Assembly (NCBI RefSeq): GCF_033170385.1
Contig: NZ_CP126170.1
Coordinates: 4,798,001 to 4,862,000, forward strand
DNA: 64,000 bases
Direction: 5' to 3'
From: Xanthomonas rydalmerensis
GTDB lineage: Bacteria > Pseudomonadota > Gammaproteobacteria > Xanthomonadales > Xanthomonadaceae
Positions within the stretch are counted from its first letter, which is position 1, and each line of letters opens with the position of its first letter. Below, in pieces: positions 49,911 through 57,509 of this stretch. The notes under the pieces were generated by a model. The model did no database searches. It had not been told where the DNA came from and worked only from the letters and a program-made list of their open reading frames with translations. Position numbers and translations under genes: made by a program.

Positions 49911-51272
49911 ATGACGTCCCCCGCTGTTGCTTCCCTTCTCCCCACCGCAAGCGCCGCCGCGGCAGACACGCCCGACGTGCTTGTGATCGGCGGGGGGCCG
50001 GCCGGCTGCGCGGCGGCGATCGTCCTGGCGCAACGCGGCTGGCGGGTGACGGTGCTGGAAAAGGACCACCACCCGCGCTTCCACATCGGCGAATCGCTGC
50101 TGCCGATGAACATGCCGATCCTGCAGCGGCTGGGCGTGCTCGAGCAGGTGCGGGCGATCGGCGTGCTCAAGCTCGGCGCCGACTTCCCCAACGATGCCGG
50201 CGGCTACAACACCTTCCGTTTCGCCCACGCGCTGGGCGCGCAGTCCGACTTCGCGCTGCAGGTGCCGCGCGCCGACTTCGACCGCGTGCTGTTCGCGCAT
50301 GCGCGCGCAGTCGGCGCCGACGTGCACGAGGGCGTCCGGGTCGAGGCAGTGCAGTTGGACGGCGAGACGCCGACGGTGCAGGCGCGCAGCGCCGATGGCG
50401 TGCGCCACTACCGGCCGCGCTACCTGATCGACGCCAGCGGCCGCGACACTTTCCTCGGCAACAAGCTCAAGCTCAAGCGGTCCAACCCGCGGCACCAGTC
50501 GGCGGCGCTGTTCAGCCATTTCCGCGGCGTGGCGCGGCGCCCGGGCGAGGACGCCGGCAACATCAGCATCTACCGCCACGCGCACGGCTGGATGTGGCTG
50601 ATCCCGCTGCCCGACGATGTGATGAGCGTCGGCGCGGTGTGCGACCCGGAGTACATGAAGACCCGCAAGGGCTGCGACAGCGAGGCGTTCCTGCTGCGCA
50701 CCCTGGCGCTGAATCCGGACGTAGTCGAGCGCATGGCCGGCGCGCAGCGCGTGGCGCCGGTGCACGCCACCGGCAACTACGCCTACGAATGCACGCGCAT
50801 GAGCGGGCCGCGCTGGCTGATGCTCGGCGACGCCTACGCCTTCGTCGACCCGATGTTCTCCTCCGGCGTGTACCTGGCCATGCACAGCGCCGAGCGCGGC
50901 GCGGCCATGGTCGACGCGGTGCTGCGCGAGCCGGCCAGCGAGGCGCGGCTGCAGCGGCGCCTGGAACGGCACCTGCGCGGCGGCCTGGACGAGTTCAAGT
51001 GGTTCATCTACCGCTTCACCTCGCCGACCATGCGCGAGCTGTTCGCGCAGCCGCGCAACGTGCTGCAGGTGGAACAGGCGGTGGTGGCGATGCTCGCCGG
51101 CGACGTCTTCGACAACCGCGCGGTGCTGCGCCGCCTGCGCGTGTTCCGCGCCATCTATGCGCTGTCCGCGGTGGCGATGCTGCCGCGGGCATGGCGCGCC
51201 TGGCGCCACCGCCGCCGCCAGGCCCGCGAATCGTTCCACGGCGACACCTTGCACGGAGACACCACCCCATGA
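49911..51272 (+). CDS. Flavin-dependent halogenase-like oxidoreductase (second copy)
   Basis: 453 residues from the ATG at 49911, which has a CAGG about 10 bp upstream; an ATG at 49869 would add 14 residues. FAD site VLVIGGGPAGCAAAIVL, GD-type LMLGDAYAFVDPMFSSGVYLAMHS at the C-terminal FAD end. Like its relative at 37964 it keeps a lysine at the halogenase position (Lys87 in VLKLGADF) and a WxWxIP motif (WMWLIP, 227-232). It may halogenate, or hydroxylate or epoxidise, the aryl head or chain. Divergent from the ACP gene and joined to xanB2 by ATGA. Confidence 0.82.
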   Translation: MTSPAVASLLPTASAAAADTPDVLVIGGGPAGCAAAIVLAQRGWRVTVLEKDHHPRFHIGESLLPMNMPILQRLGVLEQVRAIGVLKLGADFPNDAGGYNTFRFAHALGAQSDFALQVPRADFDRVLFAHARAVGADVHEGVRVEAVQLDGETPTVQARSADGVRHYRPRYLIDASGRDTFLGNKLKLKRSNPRHQSAALFSHFRGVARRPGEDAGNISIYRHAHGWMWLIPLPDDVMSVGAVCDPEYMKTRKGCDSEAFLLRTLALNPDVVERMAGAQRVAPVHATGNYAYECTRMSGPRWLMLGDAYAFVDPMFSSGVYLAMHSAERGAAMVDAVLREPASEARLQRRLERHLRGGLDEFKWFIYRFTSPTMRELFAQPRNVLQVEQAVVAMLAGDVFDNRAVLRRLRVFRAIYALSAVAMLPRAWRAWRHRRRQARESFHGDTLHGDTTP

Positions 51273-52285
51273 GCCGCCCGCACCTGCAGTTTCCGCACCA
51301 CACGCAGGGCCATCCGCAGTTGCAGGTGGACTACATCGCCGAGACCGACCCGAGCCCGTTGCTGGGCGAGGACCGGGTGCTGGCGGTGTTCGGCTTCGGC
51401 GAGACCGCGCCCTACCACGACGACCCGCGCTACCTGCGCGTGCCGTTGCAGCCGCACGGTCCGCGCATGCTCGAGGTATGGCGTACCGACGCCCCGGTGC
51501 ACAGCGGCCGCGACGGCGACATCGCCTGGGCCAGCGACGGCCGCCTGCAGTTCGGCGTCATCGAGATCGACGAACGCCAGGTCGACCTGGACATCGAGGA
51601 AGCCGCCGCGCTCGCCTACGCGCAGATCACCGCCTTCGTGTCCGGCAGCGCCACCCCGCGCCTGCTGCGCATCTGGAACTACCTCGACGCGATCACCCTG
51701 GGCAGCGGCGACCGCGAACGCTACCGGCGCTTCTGCGTCGGCCGCGCGCGCGGACTGGGCGATTTCGACGCCACCCAGCTGCCCGCGGCGACCGCGGTCG
51801 GCCGCTGCGACGACGCGCGGGTGATGCAGATCTACTGGCTGGCCGCCGCGCAGGCCGGCACCCCGCTGGAGAACCCGCGCCAGGTCAGCGCCTACCGCTA
51901 CCCGCGCCAGTACGGCCCGCAGCCGCCCAGTTTCGCCCGCGCGATGCTGCCGCCGGCCGGCAGCGACATGCCGCTGCTGCTGTCGGGCACCGCCAGCGTG
52001 GTCGGCCACGCCTCCATGCACCAGGGCCAGTTGCTGGCGCAGCTGGAAGAGACCTTCGCCAACTTCGACGCCCTGCTGGCAGCCGCCCGCAGCCACGCCC
52101 CGGACCTGCCGCCGCAGTTCGGCGACGGCACCCGCCTGAAGGTCTACGTGCGCGAAGCCGCCGACCTGCCGCTGGTCGCCAATGCCCTCGACGCCCGCTT
52201 CGGCGACCGCGTGCCGCGCCTGCTGCTGCACGCGGTGATCTGCCGCGACGAACTGGCGGTGGAGATCGACGGGGTGCACGGCTGA
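51269..52285 (+). CDS. xanB2: Bifunctional chorismatase XanB2 (3- and 4-hydroxybenzoate synthase)
   Basis: 338 residues, FkbO/Hyg5-type chorismatase. It converts chorismate to 3-hydroxybenzoate, the xanthomonadin starter, and 4-hydroxybenzoate, the ubiquinone head-group precursor (established for X. campestris XanB2). Recognisable parts: LAVFGFGETAPYHDDPRYLRVPL, LRIWNYLDAITLGSGDRERYRRFC, RQVSAYRYPRQYGPQPPSFAR, GTASVVGHASMHQGQ and VNAL-like VANALDARFGD. Its ATG overlaps the stop of the flavoprotein gene by 4 bp. It makes the locus self-sufficient for its starter. Confidence 0.93.
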   Translation: MSRPHLQFPHHTQGHPQLQVDYIAETDPSPLLGEDRVLAVFGFGETAPYHDDPRYLRVPLQPHGPRMLEVWRTDAPVHSGRDGDIAWASDGRLQFGVIEIDERQVDLDIEEAAALAYAQITAFVSGSATPRLLRIWNYLDAITLGSGDRERYRRFCVGRARGLGDFDATQLPAATAVGRCDDARVMQIYWLAAAQAGTPLENPRQVSAYRYPRQYGPQPPSFARAMLPPAGSDMPLLLSGTASVVGHASMHQGQLLAQLEETFANFDALLAAARSHAPDLPPQFGDGTRLKVYVREAADLPLVANALDARFGDRVPRLLLHAVICRDELAVEIDGVHG

Positions 52286-52483
52286 GGCAGCGCGTCGCTG
52301 CGTGCGCGAGCTCGCCATCGCCGCGCCGGCGCTGCGGTTGGCTCGATCAGGCGTCGAACGCTGCGAGGTGTTAGGCCATCACTGCGGCCGCGGTTCGCCG
52401 CTTGCAAAGACGCGCACCGATTTCCAAGTCGCGTCGCCGGATGATCGGTGGCGCCCGTTCCAGACCTTTTGCACCGGCATGCC

Positions 52484-53020
52484 ATGTCCGACAGTCGCCG
52501 CAAGATCGTGATCGTGTCCGGTGCGCCTGGCGCAGGGAAAACCACCTTGGCGGTCCCGCTCGCCAAACGGCTCGGATTTCCGCTGTTCTGCAAGGATGTC
52601 ATCAAGGAAACCCTGACCGACGCCCTCGGCGACAGCGGCGGCGATCTCGCCGCATCGCGCCGGATCGGCGGCGCGGCGATGGAACTGCTCTGGTCGCTGG
52701 CGCGCCATGCGCCGCAGGCGGTGCTGGAAGCCAATTTCCGGCCGCGCAGCGCGTACGAACGCGACAAACTGGTCAGCCTGGACGCCGTCATCGTCGAAGT
52801 GCACTGCGACTGCGGCCCCGACGAAACCGCCCGACGTTTTCGGGAGCGCGCCGCGGCCAGCACGCATCACGCAGCGCATCCGTTGAAAGCACTGCCGCCG
52901 GACATGCTCGCCGAGTACGCCGGACCGGTCGGACTAGGAGCCGTGGTCGCGGTGGATACGCGCATGCCGGTGGACGTGGAGCGCCTCGTCGCCGAGGTGT
53001 CGAGACGCTTGTCCGAGTGA
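52484..53020 (+). CDS. P-loop AAA/kinase-like protein
   Basis: 178 residues. Walker A GAPGAGKTT near the N-terminus in IVIVSGAPGAGKTTLAVPLA, followed by FCKDVIKETLTDAL; no other family signature is convincing. It resembles zeta-toxin/adenylate-kinase-like small kinases, but no antitoxin gene is adjacent. It lies between xanB2 and the aryl-ACP ligase, pointing towards the ligase gene. By eye, its GC content is lower than that of its neighbours, which may mean recent arrival. The ATG at 52484 is preferred over 52448. Confidence 0.75.
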   Translation: MSDSRRKIVIVSGAPGAGKTTLAVPLAKRLGFPLFCKDVIKETLTDALGDSGGDLAASRRIGGAAMELLWSLARHAPQAVLEANFRPRSAYERDKLVSLDAVIVEVHCDCGPDETARRFRERAAASTHHAAHPLKALPPDMLAEYAGPVGLGAVVAVDTRMPVDVERLVAEVSRRLSE

Positions 53021-53139
53021 AGCGAGCCGTCGCTTCGAACGCGAGCGACGCCGGGCACACACAGGCTCCATCATGCGCAGCCCGTCCTAACGGGTCGACA
53101 ATCCGATCGGCCTGGTGACCGATGCAACCTGCCTGCGCC

Positions 53140-54504
53140 TCAGGCGTCGCGCTCTCCAGCCAACAGCGCCAGCATCCGATCGCGCGGCAGCTTGCCGGTC
53201 TCGTTGCGCGGCAGGGCGTCGAGCAGGCGCAGCCGGCGCGGCAGGAACACCGGGTCCAGTTCGCGGCGCAGCGCGGCCAGGATCTTGGCTTCGTCCAGGG
53301 TCGGCGCGACCACCACCGCGGCGATGCGGCCGACCGCCTGGCCGGGTTCCGGCTCCAGCTGCAGCATCGCGCCGTCGACCACGCCCGGCAGGGCCAGCAG
53401 GCGCCGGGTGAGGTCGGCCAGCGAGGCACGCTTGCCGGCGATCTCCAGCAGGTCGGCCTGACGGCCGCGCACCTGGAACCGGCCGTCGGCGTCCACTTCC
53501 ATCAGGTCGGCCAGCAGCACCGGCTGCGGCAGATGCGGCGCGTGCACCAGGGTGCCGTCTGGCTGCGGCGCCACGCGCACGCCGGGCAACGGCGTCCACG
53601 GCACTTCGCAGGCGGTGCGGCGGCTGGCGAACACGCAGGTCTCGGTGGAGCCGAACATCTCGCGCACCTGCCCGCCGAAGCGCGCCTCGGCGGCGGCGGC
53701 CAGCTCCTGCGCCAGCGGCGCGGTGGCCGAGACGATGCCGGCCAGCGGCGGCAGGGCGACGCCGGATTCGACCAGCGCGCGCAGATGCACCGGCGTGGTC
53801 ACCAGCAGCCGCGGCGCCGGCAACTGCGCCAGCGCGCGTGCCACGTCCTCGGGAAAGAACGGGCGCCCGGCGTGCACCGCCAGCGGCGTCACCAGCGGCA
53901 GCAGGATCGACAGCTCCATGCCGTACATGTGCTGCGGCGGCACCGTCGCCAGCACCTGCGGCACCGCCGTGTCCGGCCACAGCCCGACCAGCGCCAGCAG
54001 GTCCTGGCGGGTGCTGGTGAGGAAGCTGCCCCAGGTCTTGGGATTGGGCTTGGGCGCGCCGGTGCTGCCGGAGGTGAAGCCGATCGCGACCAGCGCATCG
54101 TCGGCCAGCTGCGGCATCGGCCCGTCCAGCGACGGCAGCGTGTCCGGCAACTGCCAGTAGCGCGGCGGCGGCTCGGCCAGCGCCAGGTCGCCCAGGCAAT
54201 AGCAGTCGGCATGGGTGCGCTGCACCTCGGCCACCACCGCCGGCGCGCGCGAGGACGGCAGCAGCGAGGTCTGCCCGTGCAGCGCCACCGCGCAGAACGC
54301 AACCATGAAACGGTAGCGGTCCTCGCACAGGTTCAGCGCATGCCGGCCGGCCGGCAGCACTGCGGCCAGGCCGCGCACGTGGCCAAGAAAGGTGGCCAGA
54401 TCGATGTGCTCGCCGTTGGCGAAGGCCAGCGGACGGTGCGCGTCGCCGACGGCAAGCGGATGCAACAGGGGCGCGGCGGGAATCTCGGAGGAAACGGCGG
54501 ACAT
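53140..54504 (-). CDS. Aryl-AMP/ACP ligase of the pigment pathway
   Basis: 454 residues, ANL superfamily: P-loop FTSGSTGAPKPNPKTW, the adenylate motif EMFGSTETCVFASR, and the hinge RQADLLEIAGKRASLADLT. The C-terminal lysine region is present as RNETGKLPRDRM. It activates 3-hydroxybenzoate with ATP and loads it on the locus ACP. I believe it corresponds to XanA2 of X. campestris. GGAGGAAA lies about 10 bp before the ATG. On the minus strand, upstream of the cydAB genes' 3' end, separate from the other minus-strand genes. Confidence 0.88.
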   Translation of the reverse strand: MSAVSSEIPAAPLLHPLAVGDAHRPLAFANGEHIDLATFLGHVRGLAAVLPAGRHALNLCEDRYRFMVAFCAVALHGQTSLLPSSRAPAVVAEVQRTHADCYCLGDLALAEPPPRYWQLPDTLPSLDGPMPQLADDALVAIGFTSGSTGAPKPNPKTWGSFLTSTRQDLLALVGLWPDTAVPQVLATVPPQHMYGMELSILLPLVTPLAVHAGRPFFPEDVARALAQLPAPRLLVTTPVHLRALVESGVALPPLAGIVSATAPLAQELAAAAEARFGGQVREMFGSTETCVFASRRTACEVPWTPLPGVRVAPQPDGTLVHAPHLPQPVLLADLMEVDADGRFQVRGRQADLLEIAGKRASLADLTRRLLALPGVVDGAMLQLEPEPGQAVGRIAAVVVAPTLDEAKILAALRRELDPVFLPRRLRLLDALPRNETGKLPRDRMLALLAGERDA

Positions 54505-54591
54505 GCGGGGCGGCGGCTCGGGCGGGCGATGACCCGCACGGCGCGGGAAGCCGGTAGCTTGGCCGCCACCGCCGCCGCTGGCAAGCCGGCC

Positions 54592-54610
54592 GGCCGCCGC
54601 AGCGGCGGCC
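54592..54610 (-). terminator. Stem-loop at the 3' end of cydB
   Basis: GGCCGCCG-CTG-CGGCGGCC on the transcribed strand, one base after the cydB stop. Perfect 8-bp stem, no T-run; may stabilise or end the cydAB mRNA. Confidence 0.5.
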
Positions 54611-54611
54611 G

Positions 54612-55628
54612 TCAGTGGTGGTAGCCGGTGTCGGCGGTGATCTTGCCGCGGAACACCCGGTACGACCACGCGGTGTAGCCCAGGATCACCGGCAGCAGCA
54701 CCGCCAGCCCGACCAGCACGAAACCCTGCGAGGACGGCGGCGAGGCCGCTTCCCAGATGGTCAGCCCGGGCGGCACGATGTTCGGCCAGATACCCAATAC
54801 CAGGCCGAAGAAGCCGAGCACGAAGAAGCACAGAGTCAGCACGAACGGGCGCGCATCGCGGCCCTGCGCCATCGCCGCGCGCCACAGCGCCACCGCGTTG
54901 ACCAGCACCAGCAGCGGCACCGGCGACAGCCACCAGAAATTCCCGTCGTGGAACCAGCGCGCCATGATCCGCGAGTCTAGGAACGGCAGCCAGGCGCTGA
55001 CCAGGCCCATGAACACCACCACCACCAGCACCAGCGGCCGGGTCAGGGTACGGGCGATGTGCTGCATCGCGCCTTCGGTCTTGAGGATCAGCCAGCTGCC
55101 GCCGAGCAGCGCATAGCCGAACACCACCGCCGCGCCGGTGAGCATCGAGAACGGGCTGAACCAGGCAAGTACCCCGCCCAGGTACTTGCCGTCCTGCAAC
55201 GGCATGCCTTCCACCAGCGCGCCCAGGATCACCCCTTGCCAGAACGCCGCGCACAGCGAGCCCAGCGCGAACGCCCAGCCCCACAAGTACTTGGAACTGC
55301 GCGCCTTGAAGCGGAACTCGAAGGCCACGCCGCGGAACACCAACGCGACCAGCATCATCAGCACCGGCAGGTACAGCGCCGACAGCACGATCGCATAGGC
55401 CTTCGGGAACGCCGCCAGCAGGCCGGCGCCACCCAGCACCAGCCAGGTCTCGTTGCCGTCCCAGATCGGCGCGGCGGTGTTCATCATCAGGTCGAGCTGG
55501 TCCTCGTCCTCGGCGAACGGCGCCAGGATGCCCAGGCCGAGCACGAAGCCGTCCAGCAGCACGTACATCAGCACGCCGAAACCGATCACGCCGAACCAGA
55601 TCACCGGCAATACGGTCGCCATGTCCAT
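54612..55628 (-). CDS. cydB: Cytochrome bd (CIO-type) quinol oxidase subunit II
   Basis: 338 residues, about eight spans. Typical parts: IWFGVIGFGVLMYVLLDGFVLG, NTAAPIWDGNETWLVLGG, AFPKAYAI, VFRGVAFEFRFKA. The protein partners CydA to reduce O2 with quinol electrons without pumping protons, useful at low oxygen or with cyanide-like inhibitors. Its ATG shares one base with the cydA stop (TGATG), so the two are translationally coupled. Confidence 0.95.
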   Translation of the reverse strand: MDMATVLPVIWFGVIGFGVLMYVLLDGFVLGLGILAPFAEDEDQLDLMMNTAAPIWDGNETWLVLGGAGLLAAFPKAYAIVLSALYLPVLMMLVALVFRGVAFEFRFKARSSKYLWGWAFALGSLCAAFWQGVILGALVEGMPLQDGKYLGGVLAWFSPFSMLTGAAVVFGYALLGGSWLILKTEGAMQHIARTLTRPLVLVVVVFMGLVSAWLPFLDSRIMARWFHDGNFWWLSPVPLLVLVNAVALWRAAMAQGRDARPFVLTLCFFVLGFFGLVLGIWPNIVPPGLTIWEAASPPSSQGFVLVGLAVLLPVILGYTAWSYRVFRGKITADTGYHH

Positions 55629-57028
55629 CAGCGGGTCTCCTCGATGTCGTCGTCGGCCGCCGACAGCGGCCGCGCCGGGGTCTTGTCGCCCTCCTGCATG
55701 CGCGGCGCCGGCTCGTGCGGCAGCGGCCCGTGGCGCAGCATGCGCAGGATGTACCAACTGCCGAACCCGAACACCAGCGCGTAGGCGAGCACGTACACGC
55801 TCAGCGAGATCCACACCATCGCCGGGCTGACCGGGCTGACCGCGTCGCGGGTATGCAACAGGCCGTAGATCACGTACGGCTGGCGCCCGATCTCGGTGAC
55901 GAACCAGCCGGCGACCAGCGCCACGAACCCGGCCGGCAACATCGCATTCCACGCCAGGTGCAGCGCGCGCCGCCGCAGCAGGGTGCCGCGCCACCAGAAG
56001 AACAGCGATACCAGCGCCAGCAGCAGCATCGCCATGCCCAGCCCGACCATCACCCGGAACGCGTAGAACACCGGCTTCACCGGCGGCCGCTCGTCGGCCG
56101 GCACGGAGGTCAGCGGTGCGATCTCGCCATTCAAGGTATGGGTGAGGATCAGGCTGCCCAGGCGCGGAATGGCGACTTCGTAGTCGTTGCGCTCCGCCGC
56201 CTCGTTGGGCACCGCGAACACCACCAGCGGCACGCCCTGCCCCGGCGCCTCGCCGTGCCAGTGCCCTTCCATCGCCGCCACCTTGATCGGCTGGTGCTCG
56301 AGCGTGTTCAGGCCATGCGCATCGCCGGCGGCGATCTGCAGCGGCAGCGCGATCGAGGCAAACGCCACCGCCAGCTTGAGCATGCGCCCGGCCGCGTCCA
56401 GATGCTCGCCGCGGCGCAGGTACCAGCCGCTGACGCCGCCGATCACGAAGCAGGTGGTGATGAACGCGGCCAGCACCATGTGCGTGAGCCGGTACGGGAA
56501 CGACGGGTTGAAGATCACCTCGCGCCAGTTGGCCGGCTGGAACACGCCCTCGACCACGGCGTAACCGGCCGGGGTCTGCAGCCAGCTGTTGGCCGACAGG
56601 ATCCAGAAGGTAGAGATCAGCGTGCCGATCGCGACCAGGCAGGTGGCCAGGAAGTGCAGCTTCTCCGGCACCTTGTGCCAGCCGAACAGCATCACCCCCA
56701 GGAACGAGGCTTCCAGGAAGAACGCGGTCAGCACCTCGTAGCTGAGCAGCGGGCCGAGGATGTTGCCGGCACGTTCGCTGAGCACCGCCCAGTTGGTGCC
56801 GAACTGGAAGCTCATCACGATGCCGCTGACCACGCCCATGCCGAAGGACACGGCGAAGATCTTCAGCCAGAAGAAGTACAGATCGCGCCACACCGTGTCG
56901 CGGGTGCGCAGCCAGCGCCATTCCAGGAACGCCAGCCAGCTCGACAGGCCGATGGTGAAGGCCGGGAACAGCACGTGGAAACTGATGACGAATCCGAACT
57001 GGATGCGCGACAGCAGCAGGGCGTCCAT
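55628..57028 (-). CDS. cydA: Cytochrome bd (CIO-type) quinol oxidase subunit I
   Basis: 466 residues, nine spans. RIQFGFVISFHVLFPAFTIGL opens the protein with the haem-b595 ligand histidine; LSYEVLTAFFLEASFLG and the quinol-site GDAHGLNTLEHQPIKVAAMEGHW follow. The Q-loop is short and the GRQPYVIYGLLHTRDAVSP motif is present, both features of the cyanide-insensitive (CIO) class. Upstream lies a 480-bp gap to the divergent peptidase gene; no ANR/FNR palindrome was found by eye. Confidence 0.95.
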   Translation of the reverse strand: MDALLLSRIQFGFVISFHVLFPAFTIGLSSWLAFLEWRWLRTRDTVWRDLYFFWLKIFAVSFGMGVVSGIVMSFQFGTNWAVLSERAGNILGPLLSYEVLTAFFLEASFLGVMLFGWHKVPEKLHFLATCLVAIGTLISTFWILSANSWLQTPAGYAVVEGVFQPANWREVIFNPSFPYRLTHMVLAAFITTCFVIGGVSGWYLRRGEHLDAAGRMLKLAVAFASIALPLQIAAGDAHGLNTLEHQPIKVAAMEGHWHGEAPGQGVPLVVFAVPNEAAERNDYEVAIPRLGSLILTHTLNGEIAPLTSVPADERPPVKPVFYAFRVMVGLGMAMLLLALVSLFFWWRGTLLRRRALHLAWNAMLPAGFVALVAGWFVTEIGRQPYVIYGLLHTRDAVSPVSPAMVWISLSVYVLAYALVFGFGSWYILRMLRHGPLPHEPAPRMQEGDKTPARPLSAADDDIEETR

Positions 57029-57509
57029 GAGTAGCGCCTGAGGCAGCGGAAACGATGCCTATTGTTGGTGCGGCGCGGCGAAATGGGATGTGACGGTTTG
57101 TCGCAGCGGCGTCTTGTTGCAGCCGCTGCGGTGCGGGATTGCGCATGCACCCAGGCACGTCCAGCACAACGACACTCACGCGATCGGGCGGACGCCAACG
57201 GCGCCGATCCAGCGTAGCGGCGCACGTGGCAGAAACGTGCGTGCAACGCGCTGCGAATTGCGGACCGCGTCTGCATCACACCGATGCAGTTGCGGCAGGA
57301 CTGCCAGCGCAAGCCGGCAGTGCCGACAGCATAATCGGCGACCTCGAGCAGGCGCCGCTCCCTGAATTGGCGCTGCCATGGCCGGATTGCGATACACGGC
57401 AGCGACGCGCCCGGATCGCCCTGCCGCAACCCGCCCATGACCGATGGCGCAATCGCCGCCGCCCTGGTGGCTGCTACGCTTGCGGTTTGCCGTTCGCCCG
57501 GAATTCCAG
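57029..57509. other. Divergent intergenic region between cydA and the S9 peptidase
   Basis: 480 bp without a supported gene; the open frames are Arg/Ala/Thr-rich shadows. It must hold the promoters of both genes. I saw no repeats of the dispersed families here, and no clear -10/-35 pair. Confidence 0.4.

Noticed and set aside
52484..53020. Toxin-antitoxin system based on the zeta-like P-loop protein
   Set aside because: No small antitoxin gene overlaps or abuts it; the Walker A motif alone is not enough.
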